Source: SAR202 cluster bacterium bin87 (GTDB lineage Bacteria; Chloroflexota; Dehalococcoidia; Lucifugimonadales; UBA3495). Taken from it: a stretch of DNA of 64,000 bases. The position numbers were made by a program, and so were the translations under genes. Position 1 is the stretch's first letter. Each line of letters opens with the position of its first letter. The notes under the pieces were generated by a model, which did not search any database, was not told where the DNA came from, and saw only the letters and a program-made list of their open reading frames with translations. Shown here one piece after another: positions 41,831-49,272 of the stretch. The stretch lies in the NCBI GenBank assembly GCA_002238825.1, contig MPNC01000003.1, forward strand, positions 186,001-250,000, written 5' to 3'.

Positions 41831-43006
41831 ATGGCCAGCACCGCACAACGTGAACGCGACATCGCCATCGTGGGCGTCGCCGAATCGGATGAGATGGGCA
41901 ACGTGCCCAGCAAGTCTTCCCTCCAGCACCACGCTGAGGCAGCCTACAACGCGCTGGACGATGCGGGCCTCTCGATGTCCGACGTCAACGGGTTGATGAC
42001 CGCCGGTTTCAGCACCCTGGCCACCGCCGAGTACTTCGGCGTCCAGCCTTCATTCACCGACAACACGTCGGTGGGCGGCTCTTCCTTCGTGATCCACGTC
42101 GCTCACGCCGCTGCCGCCATCCGCGCCGGCTACTGCGACACTGTCCTCATCACCCACGGACAGGCCGGCCGTTCCACCCGCGTGCCGGTTCCGGCGGACC
42201 GAAACCTCCCCGTGGCCCAGTACGAAACGCCCTACGGCATGATCGGGCAGCCCATCAACTACGCCATGGCCTGCACCCGCTACATGCACGAGTACGGCGA
42301 GGAACGCACCCGTCAGGCACTGGCCGAGATCGCCGTTTCCACCCGCAAGTGGGCCAACCTGAACCCGATGGCCTACATGCAAGACTCCCCGATGTCCTTC
42401 GACGACTACCACAACTCCCGCTGGGTGGCGTGGCCTTTCCACCTGTTCGACTGCTGCCTGGTAACCGACTCCGGCGCGGCAATCATCGTGACCACCGCCG
42501 AGAAGGCCGCCAACTGCAAGAAGGCGCCGGTTTGGGTGCTGGGCGCGGCCGAGGGCCACGACCACAACCTCATCAGCTTCATGCCCAACCACACGTCGAC
42601 GTGGTCGAGGGAGACCGGGCCGCTGTCGCTGGAGCGCGCCGGCCTGACCCACGCCGACATCGACCACACCATGATCTACGACTCCTTCACCTACACCACC
42701 CTGGTGACCCTCGAGGGCCTGGGCTTCTGCGGTCCGGGTGAGGGTCCCGACTTCGTTGCCAACCAGCGCACCGCGCCGGGCGGCGAGTTCGCCCTGAATA
42801 CCAACGGTGGCGGCCTCTCCTATTCCCACCCGGGCATGTACGGCAGCTTCCTGCTGGTGGAAGCCGTCCGCCAGTTGCGCGGCGAGTGCGGCGACCGCCA
42901 GGTGCATCGCAAGGGTTCCTCCGACCAGCCGGCGGCGACCAGCATGGTCAACGGCACCGGCGGTTCCCTGTCCTCCACCGGAACGGTGGTGCTGGCAACC
43001 GGCTAG
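41831..43006 (+). CDS. Thiolase-like protein, SCP2/lipid-transfer type, without the nucleophilic Cys
   Basis: 391 residues from ATG 41831, GGAGG nearby; the upstream open frame is not supported. Thiolase-fold signs are IAIVGVAESD, NGLMTAGFSTLATAEYFGV, HAAAAIRAGYCDTVLITHG, SLERAGLTHADIDHTMIYDSFTYTTLVTLEGLGFC and GEFALNTNGGGLSYSHPG. At the usual nucleophile position (CxSG near residue 80-84) the sequence is TSVGGSS, with no Cys. In this subfamily such proteins often work with a small DUF35/OB-fold partner as aldolases rather than thiolases. No DUF35 partner is adjacent. The role in acyl-CoA metabolism is inferred. Confidence 0.88.
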   Translation: MASTAQRERDIAIVGVAESDEMGNVPSKSSLQHHAEAAYNALDDAGLSMSDVNGLMTAGFSTLATAEYFGVQPSFTDNTSVGGSSFVIHVAHAAAAIRAGYCDTVLITHGQAGRSTRVPVPADRNLPVAQYETPYGMIGQPINYAMACTRYMHEYGEERTRQALAEIAVSTRKWANLNPMAYMQDSPMSFDDYHNSRWVAWPFHLFDCCLVTDSGAAIIVTTAEKAANCKKAPVWVLGAAEGHDHNLISFMPNHTSTWSRETGPLSLERAGLTHADIDHTMIYDSFTYTTLVTLEGLGFCGPGEGPDFVANQRTAPGGEFALNTNGGGLSYSHPGMYGSFLLVEAVRQLRGECGDRQVHRKGSSDQPAATSMVNGTGGSLSSTGTVVLATG

Positions 43007-43040
43007 GCGGCTCTGGGCGTCAGCGCCTGCATCAGGCAAG

Positions 43041-43409
43041 GTGGACCCGCTCAGGAGCATCGCCGAGCGCTATTGGGTCGTATACTATCTGGTGTACGTC
43101 GGCGGCGTAGCATTCGGCGCAGCGAGGTATCACCCGCTACGAGAGCAGGGCAAGGATGAGTTATTCGCACTGGTAGCGGTCTTTGCGCTGGCTGCGGGAC
43201 TGGCCCTACTCGTAGCAATCATCGTGGAGGTGCTGGGTCGCATGGTGTTGTTAATTCCTGCTGCTATCAAGAAAATCAAAGAGCAAGAGCGCAAACGCGT
43301 TGCGGAGGCTTTGGCCAATGCTGGAGTCCGTTCAGCCGACTCCGGCGAAGCGCTTACACCGGCGGAGATCCGGAATATCCTACAGAGCGAATCGGAAGAT
43401 CGCTCATAA
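43041..43409 (+). CDS. Small membrane protein of unknown function
   Basis: 122 residues from GTG 43041, 34 bp after the thiolase-like gene. Two hydrophobic segments (VVYYLVYVGGVAFGA and LFALVAVFALAAGLALLVAIIVEVLGRMVLLIP) are separated by a short charged loop (RYHPLREQGKDE). A basic/acidic C-terminal tail (about 83-122, KKIKEQERKRVAEALANAG) is likely helical and cytoplasmic. No family is recognised. The frame is credible because of its biased composition and the following gene spacing, but the function is unknown. Confidence 0.62.
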   Translation: MDPLRSIAERYWVVYYLVYVGGVAFGAARYHPLREQGKDELFALVAVFALAAGLALLVAIIVEVLGRMVLLIPAAIKKIKEQERKRVAEALANAGVRSADSGEALTPAEIRNILQSESEDRS

Positions 43410-43457
43410 GACACGGCTCTTGTTAGAGCCATTGAGCCTATCTCATAACTTGGACAT

Positions 43458-44549
43458 ATGGACATCGTAATTATCGGACTCCCCCAATCGGGCAAAACCA
43501 CTCTCTTCGACGCGCTCACCCTGGGCAAGTCCGACGCCAGCGGCGCGTCGGGCAGCCCCACCGAAATGCACATCGGCATGGTCAAGGTACCGGACCGGCG
43601 TTTGGATCACCTGGGCGCCATCTACAATCCGCGCAAGATTGTGCCCGCGGAGATACGCTATACCGACCTGCCTGGTCCCGAGGGCATGGCGCGGTCGCAG
43701 GGGATCAGCGGGCGGTACCGCAACATCCTCCAATCCGCCACGGCGTTCCTCGTGGTCGTGCGCACTTTCCAGAACGACTCGGTCTCCCATCCCACTGGCG
43801 CGATCGACCCCGCCCGTGATCTTGAAGCGATGCTGGGCGAGCTGTCCTTCGCCGACCTGGAGGTGCTGGAGCGGGCATCCACACGCCTCGCCGACCAGGT
43901 GAACAAGACCAAGCCGGCGGAAAGGCCGACGGTGGTGCGCCAGAAGGAAACCGTGGACAAGGCCCGCGCCGGTTTGGAGAATGGCGTGCCGGTGCGCCGG
44001 CAGACATTCACGGACTCCGAGCGGGCGGTGCTGATCAACTACCAGCTGCTGACCGACAAGAACGTGATCGCCGTGTTCAACACGGACGAAGGCGCGGACG
44101 CCTTGTCCATTGCCGACCTGGATCTCGACCCCGGGCTCACCGCCGGTGTCGGTCAGGTCAGCATCAGCGCCCGAATAGAGGCCGAGCTGAGCACGATGGA
44201 CCCCGAGGAAGCGGATGAGTTCCGCTCGGACCTGGGCCTCGGCGAGTCGGCCACGTCGCAGGTGATACGGGCCAGCTACGACACCCTGGGCCTCGTGTCG
44301 TTCCTGACCGTGGGCGATGACGAGGTGCGAGCCTGGAGCGTTCCCGGCGGCATGCCGGCAGTCAGCGCGGCCGGCGTGATCCATACCGACTTCACCCGCG
44401 GTTTCATTCGAGCGGAGGTCATCGCTTACGATGACTATCGCGCCTGTGGAAGCATGGTGCAGGGGCGCAAGGAAGGTCTGCTGCGCTCCGAGGGGAAGAC
44501 CTACCCGGTCAAGGACGGGGACATAATCAACTTCCTGGTGAACACGTAG
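43458..44549 (+). CDS. ychF: Redox-regulated ATPase YchF (Obg-like)
   Basis: 363 residues. The P-loop is GLPQSGKTTLF (about 6-16), the switch II region LPGPEGMARSQGISGRY, and the C-terminal TGS-like domain carries CGSMVQGRKEGLLRSEGKTYPVKDGDIINFLVN, the near-invariant YchF ending. The central coiled-coil A-domain (about 125-205) is also present. YchF/OLA1 proteins hydrolyse ATP rather than GTP and associate with ribosomes, affecting stress responses. The gene is followed 5 bp later by an acetyltransferase gene, so the two are cotranscribed. Confidence 0.93.
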   Translation: MDIVIIGLPQSGKTTLFDALTLGKSDASGASGSPTEMHIGMVKVPDRRLDHLGAIYNPRKIVPAEIRYTDLPGPEGMARSQGISGRYRNILQSATAFLVVVRTFQNDSVSHPTGAIDPARDLEAMLGELSFADLEVLERASTRLADQVNKTKPAERPTVVRQKETVDKARAGLENGVPVRRQTFTDSERAVLINYQLLTDKNVIAVFNTDEGADALSIADLDLDPGLTAGVGQVSISARIEAELSTMDPEEADEFRSDLGLGESATSQVIRASYDTLGLVSFLTVGDDEVRAWSVPGGMPAVSAAGVIHTDFTRGFIRAEVIAYDDYRACGSMVQGRKEGLLRSEGKTYPVKDGDIINFLVNT

Positions 44550-44554
44550 CCACC

Positions 44555-45061
44555 ATGATCAGCATCCGCCAGTTTCGTGCCGCAGACGTCCTGGCCGTCC
44601 GCAACCTCTTTGCGCACGCCCAGGACGATGCTGCCGAGAGCTACACCCGCACGGAGGCTGACCGCGAGGGGTTCCACGAATACATCGACGGCGCCCTCAA
44701 CCACGACCTGGCCCACGTCGAGGAGAGCTACCTTCGGCGCCGCGGCAGCAACTTCTGGATCGCCGAGTTGGACGGAGAGTTTGTCGGCTGCATCGGGGCC
44801 TACCGCCGGGATGATGAGGAAGCGGAAATCCGGCGTCTGGCGGTGGACCGTTCGGCGCGCCGGAAGGGCGTGGCGTCCCGGCTGATGGACGAGGCGGAGG
44901 AGTTCTGCCGCAATGCTGGCTACGCGCGGGCCATCGTCTGGACGGCCAACCACATGACCGCCGCCATCGCCTTCCTCCAGCACCGCGGCTACCACGAGCT
45001 GGAAGACCACGCTTTCCCGCACACCAGCCTGACGCTGTACCTGTACGCGCTGGAGTTGTGA
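44555..45061 (+). CDS. GNAT family N-acetyltransferase
   Basis: 168 residues, starting 5 bp after ychF. The acetyl-CoA site motif A reads IRRLAVDRSARRKGVASRLMDEAEEF (about 90-115, R-x2-G-x-A form), preceded by WIAELDGEFVGCIGAYRRDDEEAE and followed by ARAIVWTANHMTAAIAFLQHRGY. The enzyme moves an acetyl group from acetyl-CoA to an unknown amine. The N-terminal 60 residues begin like RimI-type proteins (ISIRQFRAADVLAVRNLF). No neighbour gives a clue to the substrate. Confidence 0.92.
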   Translation: MISIRQFRAADVLAVRNLFAHAQDDAAESYTRTEADREGFHEYIDGALNHDLAHVEESYLRRRGSNFWIAELDGEFVGCIGAYRRDDEEAEIRRLAVDRSARRKGVASRLMDEAEEFCRNAGYARAIVWTANHMTAAIAFLQHRGYHELEDHAFPHTSLTLYLYALEL

Positions 45062-45122
45062 AAAACATCTCACTATCGGCATTTGGGAAGGATCATTAAC
45101 GGCGGCCGCTGGAGCATTTATC

Positions 45123-46100
45123 GTGCCCCTGACCTCACATATCGATGATCCTCAAAGTCCCATAGCTGCTTTCTTGAAGACGAGGTTCCCCAACACGCGC
45201 TCGGTGGTCAGTGAGTGCAATAAATCGCTGCGCGAAGACAAGACTATTAAGCCGACGGAGCCGATGGACGGGCACTTCGGCACGTTAGGGACGGCCATCG
45301 ATTACAGATTGCGTTACTACTTTGCAGCAACGCGTTACCAGGAACTTGTCGCTTGGAAGGGAGCAATGCGGTTGATCGATGACGGGATTTGGAAGGGTAT
45401 CTTGGAGTCCGTCGGCGGCTTGGATCTTCCAAAAAGAGTTGTCGCGGACTTTTTCCAGAACCTTGCCATTACGCTAGCCGAGTTGCAGCCGGCTGGTCGT
45501 AAGTTGAGTCATGACGATGAGCAACTGCTCAACCGCTATTGCATCGGACTGGCTCTTTTCGAGCAATGCTTTCGTGTTATGCCGCGGCCGTCGTCACCGC
45601 TATTTAGCACCAATATATCCTCGTATGAAGATATATTGTCCATCGCACCTTCGCATTGGATTGACGACCTTTGTGCCATGTCCGAGGCTTTCTACGACTA
45701 TTTTCGGGATGGATTGAATAAGGAGGCCATCCTGAATCCGACCTTCGACGGCAGTGGGTTCATCGGAGGCGCGGATGCGGACATCATTCTGGAATACGGG
45801 CATCAGCAATCGTGCCTTATTGACTTCAAGACTAGTGTGAAAGCCAGCATTCAGGGGAAAATGTTGCATCAACTCTTGGGGTACTGCCTGCTGGATTTCA
45901 GTAACCAGTATCGAATTGAGCGGGTAGGCTTTTATCTGCCCCGCCAAGGCAGGTTCATCGGCTGGCAATTGGAAGATCTCGTACACCAGATCGGTCTCGA
46001 ACCGCACGTATCATTCGCCGAACTCCGGTCTGAATTTCGCGAAGTCGTTGGTTCTTTGCCGCCTGCTTTTACGTTGACCCAGTTGGTCGCGCAAAGCTGA
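45123..46100 (+). CDS. Unknown protein with possible PD-(D/E)XK nuclease core
   Basis: 325 residues, GTG start. No family recognised over the first 200 residues, which look helical (YYFAATRYQELVAWKGAMRL, FFQNLAITLAELQP). Around residues 210-250 the sequence GGADADIILEYGHQQSCLIDFKTS contains Asp at the first position and D-x-K in the strand LIDFK, as in the RecB-like branch of PD-(D/E)XK nucleases. QLLGYCLLDFSNQYRIERVGFYLPRQG follows, a usual continuation in such folds. Base composition is more AT-rich than the genes around it, suggesting transfer. A DNA-processing or defence role is a hypothesis. Its end overlaps the convergent VOC gene by 32 bp. Confidence 0.7.
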   Translation: MPLTSHIDDPQSPIAAFLKTRFPNTRSVVSECNKSLREDKTIKPTEPMDGHFGTLGTAIDYRLRYYFAATRYQELVAWKGAMRLIDDGIWKGILESVGGLDLPKRVVADFFQNLAITLAELQPAGRKLSHDDEQLLNRYCIGLALFEQCFRVMPRPSSPLFSTNISSYEDILSIAPSHWIDDLCAMSEAFYDYFRDGLNKEAILNPTFDGSGFIGGADADIILEYGHQQSCLIDFKTSVKASIQGKMLHQLLGYCLLDFSNQYRIERVGFYLPRQGRFIGWQLEDLVHQIGLEPHVSFAELRSEFREVVGSLPPAFTLTQLVAQS

Positions 46101-46431
46101 TCTCGTGGCCGTCCGGATCGGTGATGTGGTAGTAGCGTTCCCGCCAGGGCGCGTCGGCGGGTTCGGCATCGGGAGTGTAGCCCGCTTCTACCATCCGCCC
46201 GTGGTGGGTGTCCACGTCGTCGACGTAGAGGATGCAGCGACCCCACCAGCGCACGTCCGCGTCGGCTGACAGGATCAGGTTCAGGTAGCCGTCGCCGACG
46301 CTGAGCGAGGTGAATGACGCCTCGGGCCCGCCGTACAGTATGGGGATGCCCGCCCCGTCGTGGTAGAAGGCCACCGAACGGGCCATGTCGCGCACCGCCA
46401 GTGTGATCGCGCTGATGCTCTGTACCGTCAT
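46069..46431 (-). CDS. VOC family (glyoxalase/dioxygenase fold) protein
   Basis: 120 residues. Two beta-alpha-beta-beta-beta modules: ISAITLAVRDMARSVAFYHDGAGIPILYGGPEASFTSLSVGDGYLNLIL and a second with RCILYVDDVDTHHGRMVEAGYTP and YYHITDPDGHEISFARP. The metal-ligand positions are only partly those of glyoxalase I (His/Glu at the end in DPDGHEISF). The natural substrate is unknown; the fold serves glyoxalases, ring-cleavage dioxygenases and resistance proteins. The gene is convergent with, and overlaps, the unknown nuclease-like gene. Confidence 0.9.
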   Translation of the reverse strand: MTVQSISAITLAVRDMARSVAFYHDGAGIPILYGGPEASFTSLSVGDGYLNLILSADADVRWWGRCILYVDDVDTHHGRMVEAGYTPDAEPADAPWRERYYHITDPDGHEISFARPTGST

Positions 46432-46508
46432 CGTGGGTCTCCCGGCGGTGTTTCACACCCGTTGTAGTAGAATGATGCCAAACCAACTTACGATTGCCGG
46501 CGAGAATT

Positions 46509-47360
46509 ATGTCAAAAATTGACCACCAGCGCACCGATGGGCGGCCCGATTGCCTGCCCCGTTTGGAATCGATCCTGCGGGATATGGGATCGGTCATCGT
46601 CGCCTACTCGGGCGGCGTGGACAGCGCGCTGCTGGCCGTGGCCGCAAATCGAGCGCTCGGTGAGCGCGCCCTGGCAGTAACCGCCATCTCGCCGGCCCTG
46701 GCGGCACGAGACCTGGGCGACGCCGAGCGGGTGGCCGAGGAGTTCGGGATCAACCACCGGGTCATACACACCGATGAATTGCAGCGCGAGGGCTATGTCG
46801 CCAACTCGCCCCAGCGTTGCTACTTTTGCAAAACTGAACTGTACGACCAACTGGCGGCGTTGGCGTCGACCGAAGATTTCCAGTGGATCGCCAACGGCGC
46901 CAACACCGACGACCTGGGCGACTATCGACCCGGCATGACCGCCGCTGCCGAGCACAACATCCGCAGTCCCATGGTGGAGGCGGAGATGGACAAGGCTGAT
47001 GTGCGCGCCGCCGCGCTCTGGCTGGGCGTGCCGCTGTGGGACAAGCCGGCGCAGCCGTGCCTCTCGTCGCGCATCCCCTACGGAACGCCGGTTACCGTGG
47101 AGTCATTGCGACGAATTGAGGCCGCTGAGGACATCCTGCGCGATATGGGACTGCGCGAGGTCCGCGCCCGGCACCACGACAAGCTGTGCCGCATCGAGGT
47201 GGGCGTCGATGAAATGGAGTTGGCGTTTTCCCACCGCGACGAGATCACCCGCCAGCTGAAGGCCCTGGGCTATCTCTGGGTCTCCCTGGACCTCAGCGGG
47301 CTCCGCTCCGGCAGCCTCAACGATGTGCTGCGGGTGGGCGCTGCCACCTCACGGGGATGA
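46509..47360 (+). CDS. larE: ATP-dependent sacrificial sulfur transferase LarE
   Basis: 283 residues from ATG 46509. The PP-loop ATP pyrophosphatase motif is YSGGVDSALLAVAA (about 34-47). The signatures NSPQRCYFCKTELYD (about 100-114) and WDKPAQPCLSSRIPYGTPV (about 180-198, with the Cys whose sulfur is sacrificed in the studied Lactobacillus enzyme) are intact. LarE adenylates and sulfurates the pyridinium dicarboxylate precursor of the nickel-pincer nucleotide used by lactate racemase-like enzymes. The gene overlaps larC by 4 bp. No larB or larA homologue is in view. Confidence 0.94.
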   Translation: MSKIDHQRTDGRPDCLPRLESILRDMGSVIVAYSGGVDSALLAVAANRALGERALAVTAISPALAARDLGDAERVAEEFGINHRVIHTDELQREGYVANSPQRCYFCKTELYDQLAALASTEDFQWIANGANTDDLGDYRPGMTAAAEHNIRSPMVEAEMDKADVRAAALWLGVPLWDKPAQPCLSSRIPYGTPVTVESLRRIEAAEDILRDMGLREVRARHHDKLCRIEVGVDEMELAFSHRDEITRQLKALGYLWVSLDLSGLRSGSLNDVLRVGAATSRG

Positions 47361-48598
47361 AATCCGCGTTCATCCAGTCCATCGGCGGCGCCAGCGGCGA
47401 CATGCTGCTGGGCGCGCTGCTTGACGCGGGGCTGCCAATCGACGCTGTCCGGGAAGCCATCGCGGCCCTGAGAATCAACGGTGTCGACATTACGACCGCC
47501 ACCGAGACCCGCTGCGAGGTTCGCGGCACGAGAGCCCTGGTGGACGTGTCCGCCGCTCCCCGCTACTCACCGCAGCAGATGCTGGATGCCGTTGCGGGCG
47601 CAGCGGGACTGTCAGAACGGACGCGGCATTCGGCTGCCGCGGTCCTCAACGCGCTGTTTGCAGCGGAGGCGCGAGTCCACGGCAACGAGCCCGACCAAAT
47701 CCACCTGCATGAGCTGGGCACCGCCGACACCCTGGTCGACGTGGTGGGCGTGGTGCACGGGCTCGAAAAGCTGGGCGTGGAGCGGGTTTACGCCGCGCCG
47801 CTGGTTCTGGGTGAGCCCGGCGGGCCGCGCCGACCGGGCGGCTACAGCAACCCGGCACCCGCAACGCTGGAGATTATCGCGGTGGCCGGCGCGCCGGTGG
47901 CGCCCGAGCGACAGTTCCACGCCGGCGTCGGCGAGCTGACCACGCCTACCGGCGCCGCCCTGATAACCACCCTGGCCGACGAGTTCCGTCAGCCCGCCAT
48001 GATCCTCGACCGCATCGGCGTGGGCGTTGGGGGCAAGGATCCTGCCGCATTTCCCAACGTGCTGCGATTATGGCTGGGTGAAGTCGTTCCCGCGCCTGTC
48101 ATTGCGAGCGAAGCGCGGCAATCTCGTGCAGAACAAACGACCCCACCCTTTGCCCGCTGGCAGGACAACGTGGTGCTGCTGGAAACCAACCTGGACAACG
48201 CCACCGGCGAGCAACTGGGCTTCGCCATGGAGCGGCTCTTCGAGGCCGGCGCCTTCGACGTCTGGCACACGCCGATCCAGATGAAAAAGAACCGCCCGGG
48301 CATCCTATTGTCCGCGTTGGGTCCGGCTGCTCTGGAAAGCCGGCTGGCCGAGGTGTTCCTGCGCGACACGCCGACGCTGGGGGTGCGGGTCCGCCCCGTG
48401 GGCCGCTACGTGGCCGACCGGGACACGGTAACCGTAGAAACCGAGTACGGCCCCATGCGCCTGAAGCGCAAGTGGCTAGGAGGCGAGGTGGTCAGCACGG
48501 CGCCGGAGTACGAAGACGTAGCGGCGGCGGCGAGGGAAACGGGAGTGGGGTGGAGCGCGGTGAGTGAGGCGGTAACGGAGTCTGAGGCAAAGGATTAG
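47357..48598 (+). CDS. larC: Nickel-pincer cofactor biosynthesis protein LarC
   Basis: 413 residues in one frame, fusing the LarC1 and LarC2 parts that are joined by a frameshift in Lactobacillus. The start is SIGGASGDMLLGALLDAGL; the middle has IHLHELGTADTLVDVVG and GGYSNPAPATLEI. The second part begins VVLLETNLDNATGEQLGFAMERLFEAGAFDVWHTPIQMKKNRPGILLS. LarC inserts nickel into the pincer nucleotide in a CTP-dependent step. The linker (residues 248-257) is encoded by a core of the CATTGCGAG intergenic repeat, in frame. It overlaps the 3' end of the convergent HNH gene by 4 bp. Confidence 0.95.
   Translation: MKSAFIQSIGGASGDMLLGALLDAGLPIDAVREAIAALRINGVDITTATETRCEVRGTRALVDVSAAPRYSPQQMLDAVAGAAGLSERTRHSAAAVLNALFAAEARVHGNEPDQIHLHELGTADTLVDVVGVVHGLEKLGVERVYAAPLVLGEPGGPRRPGGYSNPAPATLEIIAVAGAPVAPERQFHAGVGELTTPTGAALITTLADEFRQPAMILDRIGVGVGGKDPAAFPNVLRLWLGEVVPAPVIASEARQSRAEQTTPPFARWQDNVVLLETNLDNATGEQLGFAMERLFEAGAFDVWHTPIQMKKNRPGILLSALGPAALESRLAEVFLRDTPTLGVRVRPVGRYVADRDTVTVETEYGPMRLKRKWLGGEVVSTAPEYEDVAAAARETGVGWSAVSEAVTESEAKD
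48098..48127 (+). repeat. CATTGCGAG repeat core inside larC (copy 2)
   Basis: GTCATTGCGAGCGAAGCGCG followed by GCAATCTCGT, matching the arm of the intergenic palindromes at 23157 and 58685. It is exactly 30 bp in frame (ten codons, VIASEARQSR), in the linker between the two LarC domains. Confidence 0.85.
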
Positions 48599-49266
48599 AG
48601 CTCGCCCGCTGCGCCCAGTTGCGCGATAGCCATGCCGGTTGAACCGGCGAATTCGTGCGGACGACCGGTCCAGAACTCCACAAACGCTCGCCGATCAGTA
48701 GATGCCAACCCCTGCAGGTCAGCCAAGAACTGGCGAATCCAGTTGATGCGATAGAACCGCACGTCAATCTCGTTCAGGCCCAAATCGTCTATCGTCGCTT
48801 CCGCCTTACGCTTGGCGTCGCCGTCCAAAGCTGGATGCGGACTGATCTCGCCGGTGAGCATGTCGGAATCGAAATATCGTCCCGGACGTTCCTGCTCGTC
48901 TCCGGCGCACGGGTCGACGTACCCCAAGGCCGGCCATTTGTCCTGCTTATGCTCTTCGTTGCAGCGGCGACAACTGAACACCCAGTTGGTCCACTCATAG
49001 GTCAGCTCCGGGAAACAGGACCGTGGCTTGTAATGATCCACGGTAGCGGCCTTTCCGCTGGCCTCCGACGCCGGTTCGCACTGGCGCTCGCAGTACCAGC
49101 AGATGTTGGCTGAGCGATTCCCCAACGCCGGGCGAAACTCCCGCCAGAAAGAATCGGTGGGCCGCCCGCCGACGTTATGGCGGAAATAATCCACCCACCC
49201 TTGCGTGAACTGACGAGCATAGTCGTCCACGCCAGGAGGCTCCGGCCCCCGGTCAATCCACCGCAT
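48595..49266 (-). CDS. HNH endonuclease, Septu PtuB-like
   Basis: 223 residues. A zinc-supported HNH core: ICWYCE (Cys56 and Cys59), VDHYKPRSCFPELTYEWTNWVFSCRRCNEEHKQDKW (catalytic His78 region; Cys99, Cys102), like the TIGR02646/PtuB group. The C-terminal segment (about 130-223) is helical. Its gene follows, on the same strand with 6 bp between, an AAA ATPase gene; ATPase followed by HNH in that order is the arrangement of Septu (PtuA-PtuB) and of some retron effector pairs. In Septu the ATPase senses phage and the HNH enzyme cleaves DNA. This specific pair is not experimentally known to me. Confidence 0.88.
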   Translation of the reverse strand: MRWIDRGPEPPGVDDYARQFTQGWVDYFRHNVGGRPTDSFWREFRPALGNRSANICWYCERQCEPASEASGKAATVDHYKPRSCFPELTYEWTNWVFSCRRCNEEHKQDKWPALGYVDPCAGDEQERPGRYFDSDMLTGEISPHPALDGDAKRKAEATIDDLGLNEIDVRFYRINWIRQFLADLQGLASTDRRAFVEFWTGRPHEFAGSTGMAIAQLGAAGEL

Positions 49267-49272
49267 CTGTGG

